The position numbers were made by a program, and so were the translations under genes. 33,965 nt of DNA, from NCBI RefSeq assembly GCF_003943505.1, contig NZ_RJPS01000005.1, positions 59,427-93,391 of the forward strand. The letters run 5' to 3'. Positions 18,981-27,760 of this stretch are shown one piece after another. Source of the stretch: Streptococcus cristatus (GTDB lineage: Bacteria > Bacillota > Bacilli > Lactobacillales > Streptococcaceae). Numbering within the stretch: the first letter of the stretch is position 1; each line of letters opens with the position of its first letter. The notes beneath the pieces were generated by a model. That model was not told where the DNA came from. It saw only the letters and a program-made list of their open reading frames with translations, and ran no database searches.

Positions 18981-19656
18981 AGTCTTTTAACTTTTCTAAG
19001 GTTTTTGCACCGATTCCTGAGACATTTTTCAGCTCATCTACTGACTTAAACTTGCCATTGGCTTCCCGATAAGCGATGATGTCTTGCGCTTTCTTTTGAC
19101 CGATGCCTGAAACTGTCTGAAGTTCAGCTTCGGTCGCTGTATTGAGATTGACCAAGTCAGACTTCCCTTTTGCCGTTTCTCCATTTCCAGCGGGCGTCTG
19201 ACTAGTTTGCGTCACATCTGACCCTTCTTCACCGACTTTAGCTACATAGACAACTGCCTCGTCTGTTAATTTTTGAGCTTGGTTGATGGATTTTGACTCG
19301 GCATCTGGCAGTAGACCTCCCGCTTTTTGTAAGGCATCGTGTACACGCGCTCCTGCCCGCAACTGATAAACTCCTGGATTTTTGACAGCTCCTTTGACAT
19401 CAACTGTTACTTCCTTCTCAGATTCCTCTGACTCCATATCCTTTTCTGAGTTGATTTTTTCTTGATTGATATTTCTTTTTTCTGTATCGGTTTCAGATGA
19501 AGCTGATGTGACCACTTCCTGAGCCAGTGCACTGACCTGATTCTGTGGCTGAGCGTTGCCCTTCAGCAAGAAAAAGCCAGCCAAGACGACCCCCAATAAG
19601 GAAAGTCCAACAAAAATTTTGTATTCCTTTAATTTCTCAACTATTTCTTCAAACAT
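18961..19656 (-). CDS. comEA: ComEA competence DNA receptor
   Basis: 231 aa. One N-terminal membrane anchor (IFVGLSLLGVVLAGFFLLKG, residues 14-33), a flexible Ser/Glu-rich linker, an SLBB domain (VTVDVKGAVKNPGVYQL, residues ~83-135) and a C-terminal pair of helix-hairpin-helix motifs (LNTATEAELQTVSGIG and SVDELKNVSGIGAKTLEKL) that bind double-stranded DNA outside the membrane. GGAG lies eight bases before the ATG. First gene of the late-competence comEA-comEC operon. Confidence 0.97.
   Translation of the reverse strand: MFEEIVEKLKEYKIFVGLSLLGVVLAGFFLLKGNAQPQNQVSALAQEVVTSASSETDTEKRNINQEKINSEKDMESEESEKEVTVDVKGAVKNPGVYQLRAGARVHDALQKAGGLLPDAESKSINQAQKLTDEAVVYVAKVGEEGSDVTQTSQTPAGNGETAKGKSDLVNLNTATEAELQTVSGIGQKKAQDIIAYREANGKFKSVDELKNVSGIGAKTLEKLKDYVTVDK
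19344..19350 (-). other. GCGCGTG (Chi-like) in comEA
   Basis: Minus strand copy within codons for GARVHD in the SLBB domain. Confidence 0.5.
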
Positions 19657-19678
19657 AATTTTTTCTCCTTTATTTTTT

Positions 19679-19686
19679 TATTCGTA
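19679..19686 (-). promoter_or_regulatory. Competence (ComX/SigX) box of comEA-comEC
   Basis: Minus strand TACGAATA preceded by a T-run (TTTTTTACGAATA), an exact match to the streptococcal late-competence -10 box. It lies 23 bases before the comEA ATG. No sigma-A promoter is obvious in the gap 19657-19803. Confidence 0.92.
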
Positions 19687-19803
19687 AAAAATTCAAAAGA
19701 ATATGACAAACAGAGAGAATTTTCAGCTTATCAAATTTTAAAATCTTTATTTTGCAAGAAGTAGTAGATAGAAAGGACATTGATGAAAATAGAAGCTGTA
19801 ATA

Positions 19804-20331
19804 TCAATCTGCTTTGCTTATCCTGTATATCCAAGCTTCTAACTTTTGAGCTCTGCTATGTAAAAAAACCAGATTTGCCAAAAGAAAAGCCATCACAAGC
19901 ACGCTTAGAATCAGAAGCAGCAGCCAAGAAACTGACTGCTGACTCAGATAAAGGACAAAGACTAAGATGAGTATAGGAAAAGTCGTCAAAGCTGTGAAGC
20001 CGCCCGGTACCCAGCGACGAAAGCGAAACACTTGCATGATATGGCCCAGCAAATGGAGAGTATGACAGAAGCCAATAGCCAGAGCCAGCTCGGGAATGCG
20101 AAATAGAATGGCAAGCAGCAAGAGAATAAAAGCCAGTAGAAATTCCTCTGCAATCATTAGAGCTATACTTTCAGCAGAAAGATAACTTCCTCTCCTAGCA
20201 ATGAACATCTCCTTTTGATAGCCTTGATGATCTTGATTCTGAGAAATCCAAGGCCGAATCAGGATAATCTCATCAAACTCGTGCAGCATAAAAAGTGACA
20301 AAGTTACAAAAGATAAAAAGGCAAGAGACAT
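19804..20331 (-). CDS. HXXEE-type multispanning membrane protein
   Basis: 175 aa from the ATG at 20329-20331 (AAGGAGGATGCC ahead of it). About five hydrophobic segments; the first holds LFMLHEFDEIIL, the H-x-x-(D/E)-E signature of the HXXEE family, and a second His-rich site FCHTLHLLGHIMQ lies in the middle. The combination of membrane helices with clustered His and acidic residues suggests metal binding within the membrane, but the family's function is not known to me. Own promoter; no clear terminator, only a long-loop repeat near the stop codon. Confidence 0.75.
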   Translation of the reverse strand: MSLAFLSFVTLSLFMLHEFDEIILIRPWISQNQDHQGYQKEMFIARRGSYLSAESIALMIAEEFLLAFILLLLAILFRIPELALAIGFCHTLHLLGHIMQVFRFRRWVPGGFTALTTFPILILVFVLYLSQQSVSWLLLLILSVLVMAFLLANLVFLHSRAQKLEAWIYRISKAD

Positions 20332-20358
20332 GGCATCCTCCTTATAAAACATACCAAC

Positions 20359-20364
20359 ATTATA
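20359..20364 (-). promoter_or_regulatory. -10 element of the HXXEE gene
   Basis: Minus strand TATAAT; the best -35 at 17 bases is the weak TGATTT, which overlaps the plsC terminator. Transcription would start near 20352, giving a ~20-base leader. Confidence 0.5.
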
Positions 20365-20376
20365 ACTCACTCACAT

Positions 20377-20419
20377 ACAAAAAATCAGCTCCCAAGCAAG
20401 ATTGCTCAGCAAGCTGATT
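20377..20419 (-). terminator. plsC terminator
   Basis: Minus strand arms AATCAGCT (20412-20419) and AGCTGATT (20383-20390) enclose a partly paired 21-base loop and are followed by TTTTTTG. It begins seven bases after the plsC stop. Confidence 0.75.
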
Positions 20420-20425
20420 CGTATC

Positions 20426-21166
20426 TTATTCTCTATGCTTCTCTGGATCCCAGACAAAGCTTGCGAGGAAACTAAAAATGAAGGTCAGAATACCAATCAA
20501 GGCAGCTGGAATAAAGGCCAATGCTCGTAAAATCCGCCAGAAGATATTAGGTTTTTTACCTGTCTGATAAGACGCCACTTCTGCATCCAAGCGGTCAAAC
20601 TCTGCCTGAATCCGACGAGCTACTTCCTCAACTCCTTCATCATTCATCTTTTTGATATCAGAAATATCAATCAGATTACCAAAGTTCATATCTACGCGTT
20701 CCCCAGCTGCCAAGCCTTTGAGGCTCATGGGACCAGCGTAGACTACTGGCATGATACGGACTTTAGCCATCTTAGCAATCACTGCTACTCCTCCCTTAAC
20801 ATCCGTAGAATGGCGGCTGCCGCTTGGGAACATAATCAGAGAGCGATTGCTCTTTTTCAGCATATTGACAGGGTACTTGATAGCTGACGGGCCAGGATTT
20901 TCCCGGTCGATAGGAAAGGCACCGCACATGCGAATCCACCAGCCGAACACCCGATTTTCAAAGAGCTGTTTCTTGGCCATGAAAATGAACTGCTTGGGCT
21001 TGGTCGCAAAAGCCATGTAAACTGGATCCCACCATGTTCGGTGAGGGGCCACCAAGATATAATTTTCATCTTTTGAAGGAATCTTTTCTTTATTGTGGTA
21101 ATGCGCATTGCCGTTCAAGGTCCACAGGATAAAAATCACTAAACCTCGCAAATAGGTATAAAACAT
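20426..21166 (-). CDS. plsC: 1-acyl-sn-glycerol-3-phosphate acyltransferase
   Basis: 246 aa. Adds the second acyl chain to lysophosphatidic acid to make phosphatidic acid at the inner membrane face. Acyltransferase block I is HRTWWDP (the HX4D catalytic pair, near residues 42-47), block II region GAFPIDRENPG, block III FPSGSRHS (the usual FPEGTRS with Glu replaced by Ser), block IV MPVVYAG. Hydrophobic segments at the N-terminus and at residues ~210-240 (FIPAALIGILTFIFSFLASF) anchor it. In pneumococcus plsC is likewise divergent from an E1-E2 ATPase gene, as here. Confidence 0.93.
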   Translation of the reverse strand: MFYTYLRGLVIFILWTLNGNAHYHNKEKIPSKDENYILVAPHRTWWDPVYMAFATKPKQFIFMAKKQLFENRVFGWWIRMCGAFPIDRENPGPSAIKYPVNMLKKSNRSLIMFPSGSRHSTDVKGGVAVIAKMAKVRIMPVVYAGPMSLKGLAAGERVDMNFGNLIDISDIKKMNDEGVEEVARRIQAEFDRLDAEVASYQTGKKPNIFWRILRALAFIPAALIGILTFIFSFLASFVWDPEKHRE

Positions 21167-21221
21167 AAACTCTCCTTATTTCAAACTGTGATTGTACTTG
21201 AAATTTATTACATCCTTTCCC

Positions 21222-21250
21222 ATTATACCCTATCCCATTATAGTCTGCAA
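21222..21250 (-). promoter_or_regulatory. plsC promoter
   Basis: Minus strand -35 TTGCAG (21245-21250), 17-base spacer, -10 TATAAT (21222-21227). A second TATAAT (21237-21242) lies within the spacer, part of a 15-base direct repeat CCCATTATA on the plus strand. Confidence 0.75.
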
Positions 21251-21307
21251 TATTTTTCCAAACTTTGGCTGTAACAGCTGATTCGGATAGCTATTTCCAT
21301 AAAAAAA

Positions 21308-21316
21308 TGGTATCAT
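21308..21316 (+). promoter_or_regulatory. Extended -10 of the P-type ATPase gene, abutting the ATG
   Basis: TGGTATCAT, a TGn-extended -10 with one mismatch (TATCAT). No -35 is seen at 16-18 bases. The ATG follows after seven bases and there is no Shine-Dalgarno, which predicts a leaderless transcript. Confidence 0.5.
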
Positions 21317-21323
21317 TAATCTC

Positions 21324-23663
21324 ATGAACAAGAATGAATTAATCGGTTTAAACCAAACCCAAGTAGATGAAAAGATTTCGCAGGGCTTGACCAATGATTT
21401 TACAAGTGACACCAGCACCAGTAACTGGCAAATCGTTAAGCGGAATGTTTTCACCCTTTTTAATGCCCTTAACTTTGTTATTGCTCTAGCCTTGGTCTCT
21501 GTCCAAGCCTGGAGCAATCTGGTCTTCTTCGCTGTTATCAGCTTTAATGCTGTCACTGGTATTATTACGGAACTGCGAGCCAAACGCATGATTGACAAGC
21601 TCAATCTGGTCAGCCGAGAGCTAGTCACAGTCATCCGCGACGGCCAGGAAGTCAAGATTCAACCAGAAGAAATTGTACTGGGTGACCTAATCAAGCTGTC
21701 AGCCGGCGAGCAAATTCCCAGTGATGCCCGTGTAGTAGAGGGTGTTGCCGAGGCCAATGAAGCCATGCTGACAGGTGAGAGTGACCTAGTGCTCAAGGAA
21801 GAAGGCGCTGAGCTGCTGTCTGGTAGCTTTCTGGCCAGTGGGCAGATCTATGCTGAGGTGCACCATGTCGGCGCAGATAACTACGCCAACAAGCTCATGA
21901 CTGAAGCTAAAACACTCAAGCCTATCAACTCGCGCATTCTTTACAATCTTGGAAAAATCTCCCGCTTTACCGGAAAAATTATCATTCCTTTCGGAATGGC
22001 TCTCTTCTTTGAAGCCCTAATGATAAAGGGATTGCCTGTCAAAAACTCTGTCATTACCAGCTCGACAGCTCTTTTGGGCATGCTTCCTAAGGGAATCGCC
22101 CTGCTGACAGTCACGTCACTCCTGACAGCTGTCATCAAGCTAGGTATGCGCAAGGTTCTTGTTCAGGAAATGTATTCTGTTGAGACGCTGGCTCGGGTGG
22201 ATACTCTCTGTCTGGACAAGACCGGGACAATTACCCAAGGTAAGATGACTGTTGAAGCCTTGCATAGTCTGTCAGACAAGTTTTCTGATGAGACCGTCAA
22301 TCAAATCTTAGCAGCCTACATCCAAACCAGCGAGGATAATAACCCAACTGCCCAGGCTATCCGCAAGGGCTACGGCCACCTGGAGCACAACTACACTAGC
22401 GACAATGTCATCCCATTTTCTAGTGACCGAAAATGGGGCGCTATGCATTTATCAAGTGTCGGAACTATCTTTCTGGGGGCACCCGAAATGCTGCTGGACA
22501 GCAATCCTGCAACGGTTGGAGAGGCTCAAAAACGCGGATCGCGGGTTTTGGTGCTGGCTCACAGCGACCAAGTGCTAGACAAACACAGCATCCAACTGCC
22601 TGAAGATATGACCACTCTGGCTGTTCTGGAAATCACTGACCCTATTCGTGAGGGAGCAGCCGAGACACTGGACTACCTGCGCTCTCAGGATGTTGATTTG
22701 AAAATCATCTCTGGTGACAATCCAGTGACCGTTTCCCATATTGCGAGCCAGGCTGGATTTGCCAACTACGACAGCTACATCGACTGCTCTAAAATCAGCG
22801 ATCAAGAACTGGTTGAGCAAGCAGAAGAAACAGCCATCTTTGGCCGTGTTTCTCCCCATCAGAAGAAGCTGCTCATCCAGACTCTTAAGGCCGCTGGTCG
22901 GACAACAGCCATGACCGGAGATGGGGTTAATGATATCTTAGCCTTGCGTGAAGCAGACTGCTCCATCGTCATGGCGGAGGGCGACCCCGCAACTCGGCAA
23001 ATTGCCAACTTGGTTCTTCTTAATTCCGACTTCAACGATGTCCCTGAGATTCTTTTTGAAGGCCGCCGAGTTGTTAACAATATCGGCCGGATTGCTCCGA
23101 TTTTCTTCATCAAGACCATCTATTCCTTCATCCTGGCTATCATCTGTATCGCCAGTATCCTGCTCGGAAAACCTGAATACCTCTTGATTTTCCCATTCAT
23201 CCCGATTCAGATTACCTTGATTGACCAGTTTGTCGAAGGTTTCCCACCCTTTGTCCTCACCTTTGAGCGCAATATTAAGCCAGTTGAAAAGCACTTCCTC
23301 AAACGCTCCCTGCAGCTAGCTCTGCCAAGTTCCCTCATGATTATCTTCAGCGTGCTATTTGTCCGTATCTGGGGCAGCAGCCATGGCTGGAGCGACATAG
23401 AAATGTCCACCCTGACCTACTACTTGCTAGGCAGCATCAGCTTCTTGTCAGTCATTCGGGCCTGCCTGCCACTCAACCTCTGGCGCGCTCTTCTGATCAT
23501 TTTTTCAGTCGCAGGCTTCTATCTATCCGCCTTTGTCCTGCAACACCTTTTGGAAATTGCGACGCTGACAGCCGCAACCTTGCCAGTCTATCTGATTCTC
23601 ATGGTTTTCTTTATCGGAATTTTCATCGCTTGTACTATCAAGCAAAAATATGAATTCAACTAA
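21324..23663 (+). CDS. Cation-translocating P-type ATPase, CtpE-like, substrate unknown
   Basis: 779 aa. P-type domains in order: actuator motif TGESD near residue 152, M4 region LLGMLPKGIALLT (residues 250-262), phosphorylation motif CLDKTGTIT with the acceptor Asp at residue 298, nucleotide-binding region, hinge motif TGDGVNDILALREADCS near 530, then a C-terminal membrane bundle from FFIKTIYSFILAI on. The general layout recalls the mycobacterial CtpE group of calcium-type pumps. Odd point: the M4 motif has Pro-Lys-Gly (K256) where cation pumps usually have Pro-Glu-Gly. Homologue sits next to plsC in pneumococcus. Substrate not deducible. Confidence 0.93.
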   Translation: MNKNELIGLNQTQVDEKISQGLTNDFTSDTSTSNWQIVKRNVFTLFNALNFVIALALVSVQAWSNLVFFAVISFNAVTGIITELRAKRMIDKLNLVSRELVTVIRDGQEVKIQPEEIVLGDLIKLSAGEQIPSDARVVEGVAEANEAMLTGESDLVLKEEGAELLSGSFLASGQIYAEVHHVGADNYANKLMTEAKTLKPINSRILYNLGKISRFTGKIIIPFGMALFFEALMIKGLPVKNSVITSSTALLGMLPKGIALLTVTSLLTAVIKLGMRKVLVQEMYSVETLARVDTLCLDKTGTITQGKMTVEALHSLSDKFSDETVNQILAAYIQTSEDNNPTAQAIRKGYGHLEHNYTSDNVIPFSSDRKWGAMHLSSVGTIFLGAPEMLLDSNPATVGEAQKRGSRVLVLAHSDQVLDKHSIQLPEDMTTLAVLEITDPIREGAAETLDYLRSQDVDLKIISGDNPVTVSHIASQAGFANYDSYIDCSKISDQELVEQAEETAIFGRVSPHQKKLLIQTLKAAGRTTAMTGDGVNDILALREADCSIVMAEGDPATRQIANLVLLNSDFNDVPEILFEGRRVVNNIGRIAPIFFIKTIYSFILAIICIASILLGKPEYLLIFPFIPIQITLIDQFVEGFPPFVLTFERNIKPVEKHFLKRSLQLALPSSLMIIFSVLFVRIWGSSHGWSDIEMSTLTYYLLGSISFLSVIRACLPLNLWRALLIIFSVAGFYLSAFVLQHLLEIATLTAATLPVYLILMVFFIGIFIACTIKQKYEFN

Positions 23664-23669
23664 AATTCG

Positions 23670-23698
23670 CACCTGACTGTTTCTGTCAGGTGTTTTTT
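23670..23698 (+). terminator. Terminator of the P-type ATPase gene
   Basis: Perfect stem CACCTGAC/GTCAGGTG with a seven-base loop, then TTTTTT. Confidence 0.93.
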
Positions 23699-23721
23699 CC
23701 TATAAAATTTCTCTTTCTTCT

Positions 23722-23749
23722 TTGGAATAGCACTTAATCATGCTATAAT
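23722..23749 (+). promoter_or_regulatory. Promoter abutting the methyltransferase ATG
   Basis: TTGGAA (23722-23727), 16 bases, then TGCTATAAT, a perfect extended -10 (TATAAT 23744-23749). Only six bases separate the -10 from the ATG, so +1 falls on the A of ATG; no Shine-Dalgarno. Confidence 0.75.
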
Positions 23750-23755
23750 GTTGGT

Positions 23756-24502
23756 ATGACAGAAGCAAAATTAAAAGACGGAGAAAGAGTTAATCAACTC
23801 TTTTCCACTGATATAAAAATCATTCAAAATAGCGAGGTTTTTAGCTATTCAGTCGATAGTGTCCTGCTTTCTCGCTTTCCAAAATTACCCAACCGAGGGC
23901 TAATCGTCGATCTCTGCGCTGGAAACGGGGCTGTTGGTCTCTTTGCTAGCACACGGACTCAGGCCCAGATTTTAGCAGTGGAAATTCAGGAGCGTTTGGC
24001 AGATATGGCCCAGCGTTCCATTGAACTAAATGACCTTGCTCAACAGATGCAAGTTATCCATGACGACTTGAAAAATCTAGGAAACTACATCTCTGGCAGT
24101 AAGGTTGACATCATTCTCTGTAATCCTCCCTATTTCAAGGTCGATGAACATTCCAATCTTAACGGCAGTGAGCATTATCTGCTAGCGCGTCACGAAGTTG
24201 CTACGAATTTAGAAGAAATTTGCACGATTGCCCAGCGAGTTCTCAAGTCCAATGGCCGCTTAGCAATGGTTCACCGTCCTGACCGATTTTTGGATATTTT
24301 AGAAACCATGAAAAACCATAATCTAGCGCCCAAGCGCATCCAGTTTGTCTATCCCAAGCAGGGGAGAGAAGCAAATATGCTCTTAATCGAGGCTATCAAA
24401 GATGGTTCACCAGACGGCCTGAAAATCCTCCCTCCCCTCTTTATCCACGAGCAAGACGGCAGCTATACACCAGAAATTCAAGAGATTTACTATGGAAAAT
24501 AA
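23756..24502 (+). CDS. tRNA1(Val) adenine-N6-methyltransferase-like protein (YabB/TrmN6 family)
   Basis: 248 aa. SAM-dependent methyltransferase: motif [17 protein letters not shown] (residues ~49-64), acidic end of strand 2 AVEIQ, and the catalytic ILCNPPYFK (residues ~121-129), the NPPY motif of N6-adenine methyltransferases. The start aligns with the family ([20 protein letters not shown]). By family, it likely methylates A37 of a tRNA, as E. coli TrmN6 does; the exact tRNA is not provable here. It overlaps the GIY-YIG gene by 11 bases, the same pair order as yabB-yazA in Bacillus. Confidence 0.9.
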   Translation: MTEAKLKDGERVNQLFSTDIKIIQNSEVFSYSVDSVLLSRFPKLPNRGLIVDLCAGNGAVGLFASTRTQAQILAVEIQERLADMAQRSIELNDLAQQMQVIHDDLKNLGNYISGSKVDIILCNPPYFKVDEHSNLNGSEHYLLARHEVATNLEEICTIAQRVLKSNGRLAMVHRPDRFLDILETMKNHNLAPKRIQFVYPKQGREANMLLIEAIKDGSPDGLKILPPLFIHEQDGSYTPEIQEIYYGK

Positions 24503-24755
24503 AGCCTATATGTATGTCCTTGAATGCGGAGACGGCACCCTCTATACAGGCTATACAACTGATGTAGAAGCCCGCCTCAAAACACATCAGTCTGGAAAAG
24601 GAGCCAAGTACACTCGCGCCCGATTGCCCGTCACACTCATCTATCAAGAGGAACATCCCGACAAATCTGCAGCCATGTCGGCTGAAGCCCACTTCAAAAA
24701 GAAGAAACGAGCTGAAAAACTAGCTTATATAGAAGAAAAACGTAGCAAGTCCTAA
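24492..24755 (+). CDS. GIY-YIG domain protein (YazA/UPF0213 family)
   Basis: 87 aa. Nearly the whole protein is one GIY-YIG fold: [17 protein letters not shown] (motif region, residues 6-22), an Arg in the helix (VEARLKTHQ), AKYTRAR and a Glu in [17 protein letters not shown]. Family members are small single-domain nucleases or nuclease-like proteins with no settled role. Translationally coupled to the methyltransferase; its stop codon lies inside the following terminator hairpin. Confidence 0.9.
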   Translation: MENKAYMYVLECGDGTLYTGYTTDVEARLKTHQSGKGAKYTRARLPVTLIYQEEHPDKSAAMSAEAHFKKKKRAEKLAYIEEKRSKS

Positions 24756-24772
24756 AACTTACTACGTTTTTT
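24741..24772. terminator. Bidirectional terminator between yazA-like gene and lacD
   Basis: Stem CGTAG-C-AAGT/ACTT-A-CTACG (9 pairs, one mismatch) with T-runs on both strands: TTTTTTG rightward and TTTTTCTTC leftward. It serves the convergent ends of the plus-strand pair and the lac operon. Confidence 0.85.
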
Positions 24773-24789
24773 GAATTCTAAAATCAAGA

Positions 24790-25770
24790 TTAGATGCGTT
24801 CCTTCCAAGAAGTCGCAGTCTTTTGAAGAACCTTGTTGAGCTCATCAATGTTTTGAAAACCAGTTGTACGAAGCCACTTACGAGCTGCTTCTTCACCGTC
24901 TTTGATGTAAGCTTCAACTGATCCTGCCCAGGTTGCACGGCCGCAAAGAACACCATTAAAGTTTGCACCTGATTCATGGGCAAAGACAAGTGTTTCTTGG
25001 AAGAGTTTAGCCGACACTCCAGCACTCAAGTAAATGTATGGCAAGTTAGTCGCTTCATCTTGTACTTTGAAGAAAGCTGCTGCTTCTTCGCGAGTATGCA
25101 CGATTTCACCATCTCCAAATCCTTCAACGTATTTGACGTTGACTGGAACTTCCACTTTCAAGACGTCGATATTAAAGCGTGGATCTGAGAAGACTTTCAT
25201 AGCACTGATAACCTTGTGTGGTTTTACTTTCGCGTATTCTGCAGAACCTGCGTCAGCAATCTTTTCATCGTAAGCAAGGATTTCAAGGAAGAATGGAATA
25301 TCTTCCGCCACACACTCAGAACCGATGCGTTCGATGTAGGCTTGTTTTTGTTGGTTTAGTTCGTCAGAACTGTCTACATCGTAGTAAAGCAAGAACTTCA
25401 CAGCGTCTGCACCTTGTTCTTTGATGCGTTTAGCAGACCAAACATCCAAGCAGTCTGGCAAGCGTTTAGTGCTAGTTGTGTCGTATCCAGTTTTTTCATA
25501 AGCAAGGAGAAGACCAGCATTTGGTGCAAGAGCTTTTGTAGCTGGAAGTCCATATTCAGGGTCTAGAAGCATAGAAGAAGCGTATTTAGTCAATTCATCT
25601 GCCACCAAGACTTTGAGTTCTTCCATTTGAGCCACTGTTGGCTCCTCTGTTTGATATTGAGCCATGAGGCGTTTCAAAGCACCACGTTGGTCAAAGGCAA
25701 GAGCTGAGATAATGCCATTCTCATCTGAAAGTTTTTTTAAGCATGCACGTTTGTTTTCTGTTAAAGCCAT
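24790..25770 (-). CDS. lacD: Tagatose 1,6-diphosphate aldolase
   Basis: 326 aa, exact family length. Class I aldolase that splits tagatose 1,6-diphosphate into dihydroxyacetone phosphate and glyceraldehyde 3-phosphate, the last step of the tagatose pathway. Visible: [11 protein letters not shown] near residue 23, AVKFLLYYD at 123-131, and the Schiff-base Lys205 in [10 protein letters not shown]. Begins one base after the lacC stop; last gene of the operon, followed by the bidirectional terminator. Confidence 0.97.
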   Translation of the reverse strand: MALTENKRACLKKLSDENGIISALAFDQRGALKRLMAQYQTEEPTVAQMEELKVLVADELTKYASSMLLDPEYGLPATKALAPNAGLLLAYEKTGYDTTSTKRLPDCLDVWSAKRIKEQGADAVKFLLYYDVDSSDELNQQKQAYIERIGSECVAEDIPFFLEILAYDEKIADAGSAEYAKVKPHKVISAMKVFSDPRFNIDVLKVEVPVNVKYVEGFGDGEIVHTREEAAAFFKVQDEATNLPYIYLSAGVSAKLFQETLVFAHESGANFNGVLCGRATWAGSVEAYIKDGEEAARKWLRTTGFQNIDELNKVLQKTATSWKERI

Positions 25771-25771
25771 T

Positions 25772-26701
25772 TTATACCTCTTTTACTATTAATTGATCAT
25801 ATAGAGCTTGATAGTTGGCCATATTGACATGACCTGTCATTTTTTCTTGAGCATTGAGCATACCAAGGACATTAGCCTTGATTAGGAGTTTTTGATCCGA
25901 TTCCTTATGAAGAAGTCCTGATGAAATACCTGCAACAGTAGAATCTCCAGATCCAACAGGATTAACTACTTGGATTCTAGGAATATCTACCTTGTAGAAA
26001 GTATCACCATGTTTGGCAAAAGCTCCATTAGCACCAAGTGAAACGATAATCCACTCAATCCCTGCAAATAATGACTCTTGAAGAACTTCTTTTAATTCAT
26101 CCAAATCCTCAGAAACTTCCTTCCCAAGAAGCTGAGACAATTCTTCATTATTTGGTTTGATTACTGTTGGTTTGTGCGGTGATTCAAGGACAGCCTGAAG
26201 AGCCGCACCTGAGCAGTCTAGAACAACTGGTTTCCCTGCTTTATTAGCAAGTTCTACCAAGTTTGCATAGTAGTCAACTGGAAGACCTGCTGGCAGACTA
26301 CCAGAGATAGCCACTACTTCCACAGTGTCAAGGAGATCCTCGAAATGAGCCAAGAAATCTTGCCCTTCTTGTTCCAGAACTTCAGGCCCTTTTTCTAGGA
26401 TTTCTGTTTGGTTGTTACCGTGTAGAATAGCGATACAGTTACGAGTCTCTCCTTGGATGGAGAAGAAACGTTTACTTACTTTATCGTCAATGTTTTCTAC
26501 TAGAAAATCACCAAGTTTACCACCGACCAAACCAGTAGCAGCAACAGAATCACCAAATTCTGAAAGAACTCGTGTAACATTGAGACCTTTACCACCAGCT
26601 GTCTTGGTCACATCCACCACACGGTTGACAGTGTCAATTTTCAATTCATCCAAAGGATAGGAAATATCAATGGATGGATTCATTGTGACAGTTAAAATCA
26701 T
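25772..26701 (-). CDS. lacC: Tagatose-6-phosphate kinase
   Basis: 309 aa, PfkB/ribokinase family. Phosphorylates tagatose 6-phosphate with ATP. N-terminal signature [12 protein letters not shown], substrate motif [13 protein letters not shown] near residue 34, and the C-terminal catalytic [14 protein letters not shown] with the base Asp. Start ATG follows a RBS within a 10-base gap after lacB. Confidence 0.97.
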   Translation of the reverse strand: MILTVTMNPSIDISYPLDELKIDTVNRVVDVTKTAGGKGLNVTRVLSEFGDSVAATGLVGGKLGDFLVENIDDKVSKRFFSIQGETRNCIAILHGNNQTEILEKGPEVLEQEGQDFLAHFEDLLDTVEVVAISGSLPAGLPVDYYANLVELANKAGKPVVLDCSGAALQAVLESPHKPTVIKPNNEELSQLLGKEVSEDLDELKEVLQESLFAGIEWIIVSLGANGAFAKHGDTFYKVDIPRIQVVNPVGSGDSTVAGISSGLLHKESDQKLLIKANVLGMLNAQEKMTGHVNMANYQALYDQLIVKEV

Positions 26702-26711
26702 GCGTCACCTC

Positions 26712-27227
26712 TTAGTCGTGGTACTCACCGCGATCCCATTTTTCAAGGAATTCTGTAAAGAAGTTTGCATCTGCTTGATGAGCATTGTGAGTTTCAACGT
26801 GCTCGATTTTAGCAATTAATTTTTTATTTTCTTCTGATGGTTTGTATTCAGCATTGATGAAAGCTTCAATAATATCGCACATGAGCAATTCACCAGTGAT
26901 TTTACCACCAAAACCAATAACGTTGGCGTTCAATTGTTCTTTAGCGTAAAGAGCTGTTGTCATATCACGAACTAAGGCAGAACGGACACCAGGAACTTTG
27001 TTGACAGCGTTGTTGATACCAACACCAGTACCACAAATACATACCCCAAGATCAGCTTGACCGCTTGTAACGGCTTCACCAACTTTTTTACCAAAAATTG
27101 GGTAGTGAGTACGTGTATGATCATAGGTACCAAAGTCAATGACTTCATATCCTTTTGATTTCAAAAATTCTGAAACCGCCATTTTTTCATCTGTTACGAT
27201 GTGGTCACATCCAATTGCAATTCTCAT
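26712..27227 (-). CDS. lacB: Galactose-6-phosphate isomerase subunit LacB
   Basis: 171 aa, RpiB/LacAB fold. With LacA it converts galactose 6-phosphate to tagatose 6-phosphate. It holds the active-site Cys in [21 protein letters not shown] and the phosphate-binding N-terminus [10 protein letters not shown]. LacA lacks that Cys, so the shared active site depends on both subunits. 30 bases separate it from lacA. Confidence 0.97.
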   Translation of the reverse strand: MRIAIGCDHIVTDEKMAVSEFLKSKGYEVIDFGTYDHTRTHYPIFGKKVGEAVTSGQADLGVCICGTGVGINNAVNKVPGVRSALVRDMTTALYAKEQLNANVIGFGGKITGELLMCDIIEAFINAEYKPSEENKKLIAKIEHVETHNAHQADANFFTEFLEKWDRGEYHD

Positions 27228-27257
27228 TTTTATCTTACCTTTCTTACTGTAATCTAA

Positions 27258-27683
27258 TTAGCACATTTTGTTTAACATATCGACACGGATTTGGTGACGT
27301 CCACCGTCGTATTTACCGTTAACAAAACCTTTAGCAATATTTTTAGCCAATTCATCACCGACAAGTTGTGCACCCATAGTAATCATACGAGAGTTGTTGT
27401 GGCCGCGAGTCATATAAGCTGAACGTTCATCAGAAACTTCAGCAGCAACCATTCCTTTGATCTTAGTTGCAACCATAAATGGACCAGCTCCATAAGCATC
27501 AATCACGATACCAAGATTCTGTTCTTCTTTGTTTACTTCTGCAGCAACAGCAAGAGTCACATCAACAAAGTCTTGACCTTCAGCCGTAACATCCACTACG
27601 TGGAAGTTTTCTTTTTCCAAGAAGTCTTTCACAACTTCTTTCAATCTCAAGCCTGCAGCATCTGCACCAATGATAATAGACAT
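27258..27683 (-). CDS. lacA: Galactose-6-phosphate isomerase subunit LacA
   Basis: 141 aa, exact family length. Partner of Lac[17 protein letters not shown] marks the RpiB-like N-terminus; the catalytic Cys loop is replaced by [38 protein letters not shown] supplies conserved sugar-phosphate residues. Strong ribosome site AAAGGAGG. Unlike the three genes after it, lacA has its own promoter with candidate LacR operators. Confidence 0.97.
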   Translation of the reverse strand: MSIIIGADAAGLRLKEVVKDFLEKENFHVVDVTAEGQDFVDVTLAVAAEVNKEEQNLGIVIDAYGAGPFMVATKIKGMVAAEVSDERSAYMTRGHNNSRMITMGAQLVGDELAKNIAKGFVNGKYDGGRHQIRVDMLNKMC

Positions 27684-27720
27684 ATTAAGTCCTCCTTTAA
27701 TTTTCTATATAATGAACTAA

Positions 27721-27736
27721 AATGTTTTAAAACATT
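27721..27736. promoter_or_regulatory. 16-base perfect palindrome in the lacA leader
   Basis: AATGTTTTAAAACATT, perfectly symmetric, about 20 bases downstream of the predicted lacA +1. It has the same ATGTT/AACAT half-sites as the two upstream operators but in the opposite arrangement; possibly an auxiliary LacR site. Confidence 0.5.
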
Positions 27737-27760
27737 AAACGTTATTTAATTTACAAGTTT

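Noticed and set aside
19752-19970. 72-aa plus-strand frame between comEA and the HXXEE gene
   Set aside because: Starts at a TTG and mostly runs antisense to the HXXEE gene; no promoter or good ribosome site in place.
20416-20423. Near-match to the competence box (TACGAATC) at the end of plsC
   Set aside because: One mismatch at the last base, no T-run ahead of it, and it overlaps the plsC terminator arm rather than preceding a gene properly.
24741-24772. Considered as a REP-like or mobile repeat
   Set aside because: It is a simple bidirectional terminator at a convergent gene end, single copy in the window.
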